Source: Ruminococcaceae bacterium UBA3215 (GTDB lineage Bacteria; Bacillota; Clostridia; Oscillospirales; Ruminococcaceae). Taken from it: a stretch of DNA of 64,000 bases. Shown here in pieces: positions 15,743 to 24,493 of the stretch. Made by a program: the position numbers and the translations under genes. The stretch is taken from assembly GCA_002363155.1 (NCBI GenBank), contig DEWH01000027.1:31611-95610 (forward strand), written 5' to 3'. The notes beneath the pieces are model-generated. The model did not search any database. It saw only the letters and a program-made list of their open reading frames with translations, and was not told the DNA's origin. Numbering within the stretch: position 1 is the first letter of the stretch; each line of letters opens with the position of its first letter.

Positions 15743-18700
15743 TTACTTTACGGTAACACTTGCCAAGTCGCTCTTGTAAACCTTCGTCCACTCGCCGTCA
15801 ACAAGTGCCTGAACAGCGTATGTATATTTGCCGCTCTTGAGATGGCTTATGCGAACGGAATTCTTTTCGGTCTCGGTAACAAGCTCATAGCCGGGCGATG
15901 TCTTCTTCATCACTCTGTACATTGTCGCGCCTTCTACCTTTGCCCACTTGATCGTTACTTTTCCGTCCTTGACTGTCGCCTTGGGAGCGGGCTTGTAGTA
16001 TATCTTCACGGAAACCTTGTATGAATCCTTTTCTGCGGATTCCTTGCCGTTCACTTTGTACTTTATCATGAAGTCGTTGGTCACGTTGTTCGCCTTTACG
16101 ACATCGTCGATCTTCGAGGCTTCCAGAGTTCCGGTCTTGCCAAACTTACCTGTCTTTTCGTTATACTCATAAATATTGTAGTTGCCGCCTGTGGAAACAT
16201 AGTATTTTCCGCTTGTGGAGCGAACTACATCGACAGCAGTGGACGTTCCGAGATCCTGGACGAACGCATACTTGCCGCCGACCTTGACATAAAGCGAGTA
16301 GTTCGTTGCGCCGGGAACATTGTTCCACGACAGCGCACTCTGATTCCGCGCGTCCTGTACGCCGGTAATGCTGAGAACGGGAATGTCCGCTTCCGTATCC
16401 TTGGAAGGCTCTGTCCATGTCGGAGAAGGTGTTATGCTTGTGGACGAACCGCCGGAGGGCTCGGGGATAACGGGTGTGATAGACGTGAAGATTGCTGTGA
16501 TCTCAACGTCTGATGCGGGCATCGTGAATGTTGTAGTTCTGACTCCTTTGTTTTTAAATTCAACAACTACATCTGAATTCCAGTAGCAGAAATACATACC
16601 GCCCCAATCGTCCGCCGTTATTCTGACTGTCTCGCCGGCTTCCGCTGAAGTCTTGTCAGCTTTACCTTGGATAACCTTGATCGAGTAAGAATCTCCCCAT
16701 CTTGCTATCAGTTCGATGTCTTCCGTGATCTCTGTCGAGAAATCAAAACGCTCACCGCCAAGATGCCAGTACTTGAATTTTTTCCCTCCCATTTCGGGAT
16801 CAGCTGCGGGAGCCGAAACAGTTCCCTTGTACTCGCATTCCGCTGTTGAGTAAACAGTTGTGCTGTCAATCATGAATGTTACTGTCAGCATGGAGCCTGC
16901 TTCCACCGTAACTGTCGTATCGGGTGAAGCAAAATGATTGTCGTCTCCCTTTACACGAACGTGGTATATTCCGGATTCGAGATCTGTTATCACGATTCCG
17001 GTAACAGGCTTGTAGTCGTTCTCGCCGTCAGCGCGGTATTCCATTGTCGCGTTCACGCCGGTGATCTTGCCGTCTGCCTTGCCCTTTATGGTCTCTGCGA
17101 ACGCAGTGACCGCCGGAACTTCCTGATCTGCCTTGCCGACAGTCAGCTTCACCTTGCAGGCTGCTGTTGTGTAATTGTCTTTATCAGTGGGTGTGAATGT
17201 TACATCATACTCGGTTGTATCGCTGTCAGCAACTGCGGGAGCTATCGTTTTTGTTGTCCACGCGAAAGTACCGTCGACATCAGCCGAACCGCCCGAAAGC
17301 TTGCTGTCCGCAAGTGTCTGTCCGTATGTGATAGCCGAAGCTGTCGGAGCAGTTGTGATCGTCGGTTTTGCCTTGCCGACAGTCAGCTTCACCTTGCAGG
17401 CTGCTGTTGTGTAATTGTCTGTATCTTTGGGTGTGAATGTTACATCATACTCGGTTGTGTTGCTGTCTGCAACTGCGGGAGCTATCGTATTTGTTGTCCA
17501 CGCGAAAGTACCGTCGACATCAGCCGAACCTCCCGAAAGCTTGCTGTCCGCAAGTGTCTTCCCGTATGTGATAGCCAAAGCTGTCGGAGCAGTTGTGATC
17601 GTCGGTTCTGCCTTGCCGACAGTCAGCTTCACATTGCAGGCTGCTGTTGTGTAATTGTCTTTATCAGTGGGTGTGAATGTTACATCATACTCCGTTGTGT
17701 CGCTGTCAGCAACTGCGGGAGCTGTCGTTTTTGTTGTCCACGCGAAAGTACCGTCGACATCAGCCGAACCGCCGGTAAGCATGCTGTCCGCAAGTGTCTG
17801 TCCGTATTTGATAGGCGAAGCTGTCGGAGCAGTTGTGATCGTCGGTTTTGCCTTGCCGACAGTCAGCTTCACCTTGCAGGCTGCTGTTGTGTAATTGTCT
17901 TTATCTTCGGGTGTGAATGTTACATCATACTCGGTTGTGCCGCTGTCTGCAACTGCGGGAATTATCGTATCTGTTGTCCATGTGAACGTTCCCTGCACCG
18001 CTTCATCGCCGAATGTTGCCGCACCGCCCGAAAGCTTGCTGTCCGCAAGTGTCTGTCCGTATTTGATAGCCAAAGCTGTCGGAGCAGTTGTGATCGTCGG
18101 TTCCGCCTTGCCGACAGTCAGCTTCACCTTGCAGGCTGCTGTTGTGTAATTGTCTGTATCAGTGGGTTTGAATGTTACATCATACTCGGTTGTGTTGCTG
18201 TCAGCAACTGCGGGAGCTGTCGTTTTTGTTGTCCACGCGAAAGTACCGTCGACATCAGCCGCACCGCCCGAAAGCGAGCTGTCCGCAAGTGTCTGTCCGT
18301 ATGTGATAGCCGAAGCTGTCGGAGCAGTTGTGATCGCCGGTTCTGCCTTGTTTACAGTCAGCTTTACCTTGCAGGCTGCTGTTGTGTAATTGTCTGTATC
18401 ATTGGGTTTGAATGTTACATCATACTCGGTTGTGTTGCTGTCAGCAACTGCGGGAGCTATCGTATTTGTTGTCCACGCGAAAGTACCGTCGACATCAGCC
18501 GAACCGCCGGTAAGCATGCTGTCCGCAAGTGTCTGTCCGTATGTGATAGCCAAAGCTGTCGGAACGGCTGTGATCGTGGGTGTCGTCTTTTCCGCATAGG
18601 TGTAGGTAAATGTCTTATCGGCACTTACTTCTGCTTCCGTTGTGGGAACGGTGTCCCACGAACCCGCCTTATAACCGTTGTCCGGGTTTGAACCGACAGC

Positions 18701-21082
18701 GGGAATGTCCGAGGATTTCAGCGTAAGTACTAAATCTTCATTAGTCGTGCGAACCAGAACAACAGTTTTCTCTGCATTCGTCCCGTCGTCCCATTTGCCG
18801 TTCACTACATTGAATTTTACATAAACAGCCACAATGCAAAATACGTTTGTCCGGCTCTTGAAAGCCGTGCCTTTCGGGCGCTGAACGAACTGGTAATGCG
18901 TTCCGGGCGCAAGTCCCGTGAAAGTCGGGCTGTCCTGCCATGTTTCGCCGTTGTCTTTGCTGTATTCATAGCCGGTGACTTCTTCAAGCGTGATGCTGTC
19001 CGCTGTCACGCTTTCCGGACTCGGCATCGGAATATAAGTGAAAGTGAAGGTCGTGACCGTGTCCACGGTCGAAGAAGAAAACGAATAACCCACGGGGCAA
19101 TCTATGCTCCAGTTGTTGTTCGCCTGCGTAAGCCCTGTCACGGTATTGCTCCACGAGTTTTCTGCGTTGAGCGTGTAAGAATCCACACCGGCGAGCGTCG
19201 CGGTAAGTTTTTCGGGTTTTACCAGAGTTTCGCTCCAGACAACATTCACGGTCGAGGAAAATGTCGCTGTCGCTGTCGCGTCGGGTACGGTGAACACCAC
19301 GTCGCCTGTGGGAGTACCGGAAACCCTTACTGTCTCCGCGTCTATTCTTGTTGCCGTAATGCCGTTAACGGTAATATCGGCCAATTCCTCAAAATAATAA
19401 CCGGAGTTCGCGGTATAAACTACCGTTGCCATGTCACCGTAAACGTCTGTCTGCGAAACTCCGTCCGCGGGGTCGGGTGTCGCGTTCGCTCCGCCGGTGA
19501 GGGTTACCGAATATAATACTGCCGCCTTTACTGTCATATAATTCCAGCGGTTTGTCGCGTAATTGGTGCGCACGGTTGTCGGGTCTGCGCTGTCGCCGCC
19601 GAAAACCGTAAGACCGTCTGCAACGGTCAAGTTGCCGTCGATAGCCATTTTTTCGGTGCTGCTTGCGATAACTTCACCGCCGTTGATCGTTACGCCATTC
19701 GTGACATTAATGCCATAACTATTACTGCTTACGGTCACTTCACCGCCGTTGATCGTTACACTCTCCGCCTCAATGCCGCCGTCATAACCGCTGGCGGTCA
19801 CTTTGCCGCCGTTGATAATTACAGGGTTGTCGCCATTATATATTCCTGTGTCAGGTTCATACGTGTCGGTGGGTGACCCTGTCGCCTGAATATCGCCGCC
19901 GTTGATCGTTATTGTGCGATCACAATGATTGTCATTGTTGCCGATACCGTAAGCGCAATCCTCGCTGAATGTTGCGATCAGTTTGCCCATGCTCTCGCCT
20001 GTGCTCTGGGCATAGATTGTGAAGCCGCCGTCACCTGAGCAAGTGATGCCTCCGTTAACGGTCAGCATTGCACCGTCGCAGAGAATGAGATTCACGTTGC
20101 CGTCGACATACAAAACGTTATTAACAGTAACCGGTACATCGCTGTTGACAACGTACCACTTGCCGTCCGTCAGTTCCCCGATCGCATCCTTAATGGCGAT
20201 GTATTTCGAGCAGGTCTGTTCCATGCCGTTTTCGTCGAGGTAGGAGACGGGCTCAGGCTTTACTGTCATATACTTCCAGCGTGTTTCCGCGTAATCGGTG
20301 CGCTCGGTTGTCGGGTCTGCGCTGTCGTCGCCGAAAACCGTAAGACCGTCTGCAACGGTCAGTTTGCCTCGGATAGCCGAAGATTTGGTGCTGCTTGCGA
20401 TAACTTCACCGCCGTTGATCGTTATGCCATTCGTGCCATTAATGCCATATTTATTACCGCTTGCGACAACCTCACCGCCGTTGATCGTTAAATTCTTCGC
20501 ACCAATGCCGTCTGTATAACCGCTTGCGGTCACTTTGCCGCCGTTGATAATTACAGAGTTATCATAATTCTCGATTCCTACAGGGCTATAAATTGCGGAA
20601 TTAAAGTTTTGCCCTGTCGCCTGAATATCGCCGCCGTTGATCGTTATTATGTAATTCTTACTGGCTTCGATGCCGATACCGTATGCGTCCTCGCCGTATG
20701 TTGCGATCAGTTTGCCCATGTTCCCGCCTGTGCTCTGGGCATAGATTGTGAAGCCGCCGTTGTTATAGCAACTGATGCCTTTGTTAACGGTCAGCGTTGC
20801 ACCGTCGCAGAGAATGAGATTCGCGTCGCCGAAGACATACAAACCACCAGTAAGCGTTACATCGTTGTTGACAACGTACCAATTGCCGTCCGTCAAATCC
20901 TCGGTCTCTCCCGTAACGGCGATGTAGTCCGAGCAGGTCTTTTCCGCGCCGGTTTCGTCGAGGTAGGAGACGGGCGCGTTAGTTGTCTCTGCACCCGCAG
21001 TCACGTTTATTCCCGCCATGCATGAAATAATCATGCAGAACGACAGGAATACGCTCAGAATCCTGTTTTTTGTTCGTTTCAT
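15743..21082 (-). CDS. Giant exported surface protein: duplicated beta-helix, six MBG-like repeats, Fn3-like C-terminus
   Basis: 1779 residues. Signal peptide MKRTKNRILSVFLSFCMIIS with cleavage near AGA (about 31). Two tandem copies of a 220-residue beta-helix (TINGGDIQATG, INGGKVTASGY, INGGEV; residues about 38-260 and 265-490). A mixed beta region follows, then six 80-residue MBG-like Ig repeats (residues about 829-1324; ITYGQTLADS..TEYDVTF..DNYTTAACKVKLTV). Two repeat units of the InlB/Bacterial_repeat type and Fn3-like modules (TIKWAKVEGATMYRV) complete it. The C-terminus resembles that of surface protein 1, implying a shared retention mechanism. No LPxTG seen. RBS AAAGGATAACAGCA. Confidence 0.85.
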   Translation of the reverse strand: MKRTKNRILSVFLSFCMIISCMAGINVTAGAETTNAPVSYLDETGAEKTCSDYIAVTGETEDLTDGNWYVVNNDVTLTGGLYVFGDANLILCDGATLTVNKGISCYNNGGFTIYAQSTGGNMGKLIATYGEDAYGIGIEASKNYIITINGGDIQATGQNFNSAIYSPVGIENYDNSVIINGGKVTASGYTDGIGAKNLTINGGEVVASGNKYGINGTNGITINGGEVIASSTKSSAIRGKLTVADGLTVFGDDSADPTTERTDYAETRWKYMTVKPEPVSYLDENGMEQTCSKYIAIKDAIGELTDGKWYVVNSDVPVTVNNVLYVDGNVNLILCDGAMLTVNGGITCSGDGGFTIYAQSTGESMGKLIATFSEDCAYGIGNNDNHCDRTITINGGDIQATGSPTDTYEPDTGIYNGDNPVIINGGKVTASGYDGGIEAESVTINGGEVTVSSNSYGINVTNGVTINGGEVIASSTEKMAIDGNLTVADGLTVFGGDSADPTTVRTNYATNRWNYMTVKAAVLYSVTLTGGANATPDPADGVSQTDVYGDMATVVYTANSGYYFEELADITVNGITATRIDAETVRVSGTPTGDVVFTVPDATATATFSSTVNVVWSETLVKPEKLTATLAGVDSYTLNAENSWSNTVTGLTQANNNWSIDCPVGYSFSSSTVDTVTTFTFTYIPMPSPESVTADSITLEEVTGYEYSKDNGETWQDSPTFTGLAPGTHYQFVQRPKGTAFKSRTNVFCIVAVYVKFNVVNGKWDDGTNAEKTVVLVRTTNEDLVLTLKSSDIPAVGSNPDNGYKAGSWDTVPTTEAEVSADKTFTYTYAEKTTPTITAVPTALAITYGQTLADSMLTGGSADVDGTFAWTTNTIAPAVADSNTTEYDVTFKPNDTDNYTTAACKVKLTVNKAEPAITTAPTASAITYGQTLADSSLSGGAADVDGTFAWTTKTTAPAVADSNTTEYDVTFKPTDTDNYTTAACKVKLTVGKAEPTITTAPTALAIKYGQTLADSKLSGGAATFGDEAVQGTFTWTTDTIIPAVADSGTTEYDVTFTPEDKDNYTTAACKVKLTVGKAKPTITTAPTASPIKYGQTLADSMLTGGSADVDGTFAWTTKTTAPAVADSDTTEYDVTFTPTDKDNYTTAACNVKLTVGKAEPTITTAPTALAITYGKTLADSKLSGGSADVDGTFAWTTNTIAPAVADSNTTEYDVTFTPKDTDNYTTAACKVKLTVGKAKPTITTAPTASAITYGQTLADSKLSGGSADVDGTFAWTTKTIAPAVADSDTTEYDVTFTPTDKDNYTTAACKVKLTVGKADQEVPAVTAFAETIKGKADGKITGVNATMEYRADGENDYKPVTGIVITDLESGIYHVRVKGDDNHFASPDTTVTVEAGSMLTVTFMIDSTTVYSTAECEYKGTVSAPAADPEMGGKKFKYWHLGGERFDFSTEITEDIELIARWGDSYSIKVIQGKADKTSAEAGETVRITADDWGGMYFCYWNSDVVVEFKNKGVRTTTFTMPASDVEITAIFTSITPVIPEPSGGSSTSITPSPTWTEPSKDTEADIPVLSITGVQDARNQSALSWNNVPGATNYSLYVKVGGKYAFVQDLGTSTAVDVVRSTSGKYYVSTGGNYNIYEYNEKTGKFGKTGTLEASKIDDVVKANNVTNDFMIKYKVNGKESAEKDSYKVSVKIYYKPAPKATVKDGKVTIKWAKVEGATMYRVMKKTSPGYELVTETEKNSVRISHLKSGKYTYAVQALVDGEWTKVYKSDLASVTVK
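17110..18600 (-). repeat. MBG-like repeat array, 240-bp period, six units
   Basis: Units recur at about 17175, 17415, 17655, 17895, 18150 and 18390. One unit (about 17895-18149) is 255 bp because of a 15-bp in-frame insertion. Very high identity between units indicates recent expansion or gene conversion. Confidence 0.9.
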
Positions 21083-21098
21083 TGCTGTTATCCTTTCA

Positions 21099-21209
21099 TT
21101 TTATATTTCCCGCAGTACGGGATCGTTTATGACGCAAAAACGCCTGTGACCACAGTTATACCAAGGTCACGGGCGATATAGCCTGTATCGGATCACGGAC
21201 ATGACAAAA
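21099..21209 (-). promoter_or_regulatory. Conserved structured 5' leader, copy 2
   Basis: mRNA sense: GATACAGGCTATA, stem 21141-21151 with 21165-21175 (10 of 11 paired), TTTTTGCG, then TCCCG..CGGGA before the ribosome site. Sequence and order match 15223-15341. Confidence 0.65.
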
Positions 21210-21311
21210 AAGCGCAGACAACCGCTGTGCTGTGCTGTTGCGGATATATCACGCACTGTCATTCCGGTCACTCCCCTTCACATGAATGGATTGTGAAGCT
21301 ATACAAATCAA

Positions 21312-21340
21312 ATTATAGCATATATTGCGGGATTTGTCAA
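21312..21340 (-). promoter_or_regulatory. Consensus promoter of surface protein 2
   Basis: Minus strand TTGACA (21335-21340), 17-nt spacer, TATAAT (21312-21317). It produces a leader of about 220 nt that contains the structured element. Confidence 0.85.
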
Positions 21341-21435
21341 TATTTTTGGGGTATGGGGGACGGAAACAGCATTTATAGGGAGACCGGCGCCGGAGACGGA
21401 AAGTAACTTAACACAATTGGTGCTGATGCTTACGC

Positions 21436-23115
21436 TCACGCTTTTATTGATTTTCCCACATTTATGAAGTGATCGGCAACCCTTTCCGCATCGGACGACA
21501 GTGACAGATACTGCGCTCCGACGTCGGCAGTGCATATTCCCTCGCTCAGACGACGGATATGATTATCCGCCATTTCGGAAGTAATGATATCCACCTCGTC
21601 CTCCGCTTCAAAAGCAAGCGCGAGAGCTTCGCCGTCTCCGGTGATATATGCCTTGATAATATGTCCGAACAATTTCTCTATCAGCTCCCGCACCGCCTCT
21701 ATTTCGCTTACCGCTTCTTCCGAGAACTTCTCGTCCGCTGCTTTAAGGTGTTCAGCATATTCCACGATATTCTCCGCATAGTCACCGACGCGTTCAAGAT
21801 CGGTAACAGCATGAAAAGCGGTAGAAATATACTTCACATCACGGGCGTTCAGCTGTGTATTTGACAGCTTTACAAGAAAATCAACTATCCTGTGGTTCAG
21901 AAAATTCAGTTCCTCTTCGTTGGCGCGGAACTGCTCGATATCCGTGAAATCAAGGCTGCATATAATACGGCAGGAAAGCGAAAAATTCTGCATTGCTATC
22001 TCTGCCATATTGACTATCTCATTTTTTGCCTGCTGAACCGCGACAGGAGGTGTTGCAAGCATGTGGTCGTCTATATAATGGAGTTTCGGAGCATTCTTGT
22101 CCTCCTGCACCACTTCCCTTTCGTCCGGGATAATTACCGTAACGGCACGAACCAGCACCTCTGTCAGCGGAAGAACAAGCACTACCGTCAGCACGTTGAA
22201 CACCGTATGGAACATTGCGAGCTGTGTCTGCGGAGCACTCGGAAACAGGCTCTCGAATATAGTTCCGAAGTTTATCGTGCCGCCTGACAGAAGATCTGTA
22301 AGTCCGCCGACGATCGTGAACAGAACAACACCGCTGATGTTGAAGATGAGATGTATAAGAGCCGTTCTTTTTGCGTTCTTGCCGCTGGTAAGACCTGCCA
22401 TGAGCGCCACTGCGCAGGAACCGATATTTGATCCCATTGTGAGATAAATGCCCTGCTCAAGGGTGATAAGTCCCGAAACTACCATAGTGATCGCTACCGA
22501 TGTCATAACGGAAGAGCTCTGCACTATCGCGGTAAGTATAGCTCCTATCACTATCAGCAGCACTATGTTGTCTATCCCGGCAAGAAAGCTTTTCACGCTG
22601 TCCAGCTTTGCAAAGCTTTCCATAGAGCCGCTCATCATTTCAAGACCCACAAACAGCATACCGAATCCGGCAAGAATGCCGCCGGATTTCTTCACGGTAT
22701 CGCTCTTTGCAAATGTCACTATAAAGGCGCCCACTCCCGCCAGCGCGGAAAAAATAACCGTCGTGGAGAGCATATCCCCGCCGAACATTCCGAGGGCAAC
22801 TATCTGTCCGGTTATAGTTGTACCGATGTTTGCACCGTAAACGATAGTTGCCGCCTGGGTGAGCGTCATTATCCCGGCGTTCACGAAACCGATGACCATT
22901 ACCGTTGTTGCGCCGGAACTCTGTATCGCGGCAGTTCCTACCGTGCCTATGCCTACGCCCAGAAGTTTGCTTCCGGAGGCCTTTGAAAACAGCGACCTTA
23001 ACTTGCTGCTGCTCAGTGATTCAAGATTCGAGCTCATCATAGAACAGGCGATAAGAAATATACCTATGCCTGCCGCGAGCTGCAGTATTGCTGTAATAAC
23101 GTCTGTCGTATTCAT
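21436..23115 (-). CDS. Na+/phosphate cotransporter family protein with PhoU-like C-terminal domain
   Basis: 559 residues. N-terminal half is a Na/Pi-cotransporter fold with the duplicated QSSGATT (about residue 66) and QSSSVMT (about residue 200) motifs that form the transport site. A PhoU-like helical domain follows (about 345-559, e.g. TDLERVGDYAENI and SDAERVADHFI). These proteins export or import phosphate driven by sodium. Single gene with its own promoter (TTTACA, 16 nt, TATAAT at 23236-23263). Confidence 0.92.
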   Translation of the reverse strand: MNTTDVITAILQLAAGIGIFLIACSMMSSNLESLSSSKLRSLFSKASGSKLLGVGIGTVGTAAIQSSGATTVMVIGFVNAGIMTLTQAATIVYGANIGTTITGQIVALGMFGGDMLSTTVIFSALAGVGAFIVTFAKSDTVKKSGGILAGFGMLFVGLEMMSGSMESFAKLDSVKSFLAGIDNIVLLIVIGAILTAIVQSSSVMTSVAITMVVSGLITLEQGIYLTMGSNIGSCAVALMAGLTSGKNAKRTALIHLIFNISGVVLFTIVGGLTDLLSGGTINFGTIFESLFPSAPQTQLAMFHTVFNVLTVVLVLPLTEVLVRAVTVIIPDEREVVQEDKNAPKLHYIDDHMLATPPVAVQQAKNEIVNMAEIAMQNFSLSCRIICSLDFTDIEQFRANEEELNFLNHRIVDFLVKLSNTQLNARDVKYISTAFHAVTDLERVGDYAENIVEYAEHLKAADEKFSEEAVSEIEAVRELIEKLFGHIIKAYITGDGEALALAFEAEDEVDIITSEMADNHIRRLSEGICTADVGAQYLSLSSDAERVADHFINVGKSIKA

Positions 23116-23235
23116 AACTTTTCCTGTCTCTTTATCTTTCTTCTGCTTTGTCTTTCTCTCTCAGCGAACAGCCGATACCTGTGCCGCCGTTCACTGCGTC
23201 ATGATCCTCTGTACAGAAAATCTTCAAACCATGCC

Positions 23236-23263
23236 ATTATATATCATAACACAAACCTGTAAA
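23236..23263 (-). promoter_or_regulatory. Promoter of the Na/Pi cotransporter gene
   Basis: Minus strand TTTACA (23258-23263), 16-nt spacer, TATAAT (23236-23241). Confidence 0.65.
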
Positions 23264-23289
23264 AAAAGATACCGTTCTACTGTAAAATA

Positions 23290-23326
23290 TTTGTAAAATG
23301 CCCGGCAAGCATATACTTGCCGGGCA
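23290..23326 (-). terminator. Terminator of the Ca/Na antiporter gene
   Basis: Perfect 11-bp stem TGCCCGGCAAG/CTTGCCGGGCA with a 6-nt loop, 4 nt after the stop codon, followed on the minus strand by a T-rich run. Confidence 0.88.
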
Positions 23327-23330
23327 AATA

Positions 23331-24308
23331 TCATCTTATTACCGCAAACACAACATCTGCCGCGTAGAGTGCGACCATAGCAGCTCCGGCAGGTCTGCCG
23401 AGCTTTCCGCTCCTTGCGAAAAGGTATGTGATGATGCTGACAGCTATCAGTATAGCAAGGTCAAGCACAGAAGCGAGGTTGACCGCTATCGGGTGTATAG
23501 TCGAGGACACGCCGAGAATGAAAAGGATATTGAAGATGTTCGAGCCGACAACATTTCCGACTGCAAGCCCGTTCTCGCCTTTCTTTGAAGCCACTATCGA
23601 AGTCACAAGCTCCGGAAGCGAAGTGCCTATCGCAACGATCGTAAGCCCTATAAGTGTTTCCGACATTCCCGCTGCGGCAGCTATCTTCTTTGCATTGTCA
23701 ACAACAAGCTCACCGCCGATGATAATACAGGCAAGCCCCACAAGTATCAGCAGAATACATTTCCATACCGGCATCGGTACAGCAGCTTCTTCCTGTTGAC
23801 GGTCTTTGCGCGCCTGTATGATAAGCATTGCAATATACGCAACAAACATCACAAGCAGGACAATGCCGTAAATGCGGCTGACCTCTCCTACGTTGTCCAG
23901 CATTCCCGTTCCCGCAAAATTTCCCGAAATGAAAAATCCAAGACCGACAGCGAGAAGTGTAATGATTGATATTATCACGGATATCGGATAGTCGCGCTTC
24001 ATTATGGCTTTGTCTATCGGGATAGGGTGGATAAGCGCGCAGACACCGAGAACTCCGAGCAGATTGAATATGTTGGAGCCTACCACATTGCTAAGCGCGA
24101 TCTCATTTGAGCCTGCAATAGCAGCCGAAGTGCTGACCGCAAGCTCCGGTGCGCTCGTTCCCATTGCGACAATGGTAAGTCCGATGATAACACCGGGAAC
24201 TTTGAAATTTACTGCAAGACCGGAGCTTCCGTCAACAAAGAAGTCAGCGCCTTTTATCAGTGCCGCGAAACCGACAGCAAGCAGCAGACAGTTTAGCAGT
24301 ATTTCCAT
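23331..24308 (-). CDS. Calcium/sodium antiporter (CaCA family, YrbG-like)
   Basis: 325 residues in two homologous halves, each with a CaCA alpha-repeat: TIVAMGTSAPELAVS..SNVVGSNIFN (about residues 46-83) and TIVAIGTSLPELVTS..GNVVGSNIFN (about 222-260). The acidic residues that bind Ca2+ are present in both. It exports Ca2+ in exchange for Na+ across the membrane. RBS GGAGAG precedes the ATG. Single gene. Confidence 0.93.
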   Translation of the reverse strand: MEILLNCLLLAVGFAALIKGADFFVDGSSGLAVNFKVPGVIIGLTIVAMGTSAPELAVSTSAAIAGSNEIALSNVVGSNIFNLLGVLGVCALIHPIPIDKAIMKRDYPISVIISIITLLAVGLGFFISGNFAGTGMLDNVGEVSRIYGIVLLVMFVAYIAMLIIQARKDRQQEEAAVPMPVWKCILLILVGLACIIIGGELVVDNAKKIAAAAGMSETLIGLTIVAIGTSLPELVTSIVASKKGENGLAVGNVVGSNIFNILFILGVSSTIHPIAVNLASVLDLAILIAVSIITYLFARSGKLGRPAGAAMVALYAADVVFAVIR

Positions 24309-24493
24309 GAAAACATCTCTCCTTTACATTTTAATTAGTATAGCAGTAAAAAAACAAATCTTCTACCGTATTAATGTAAATTATTTGTAAAGCCGCTGTC
24401 TTTCAAATCCATACATTCCGTATATGCTTCCGGCAAATTCACCTCCGGATATGGCACTGAAGATCGTTCTCTCCGTTTATGTCCGCCGGTCAT

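Noticed and set aside
17110..18600. Regular repeats that might suggest a CRISPR array
   Set aside because: 240-bp units encode an in-frame protein repeat; no short repeat/spacer alternation anywhere in the window.
16934..18691. A 585-codon plus-strand frame opposite the MBG repeats, plus smaller nested frames every 240 bp
   Set aside because: It mirrors the repeat period of the minus-strand surface protein, has no ribosome site, and its Cys/Ser-rich repeats follow from antisense reading of the array.
11620..21082. LPxTG sortase anchor in the surface proteins
   Set aside because: Neither C-terminus has LPxTG, a hydrophobic tail or a positive tail; both end in Fn3-like modules.
21099..21209. 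c-di-GMP (GEMM) or cobalamin riboswitch upstream of surface protein 2
   Set aside because: The diagnostic conserved bases of these classes are absent; kept only as an unclassified structured leader.
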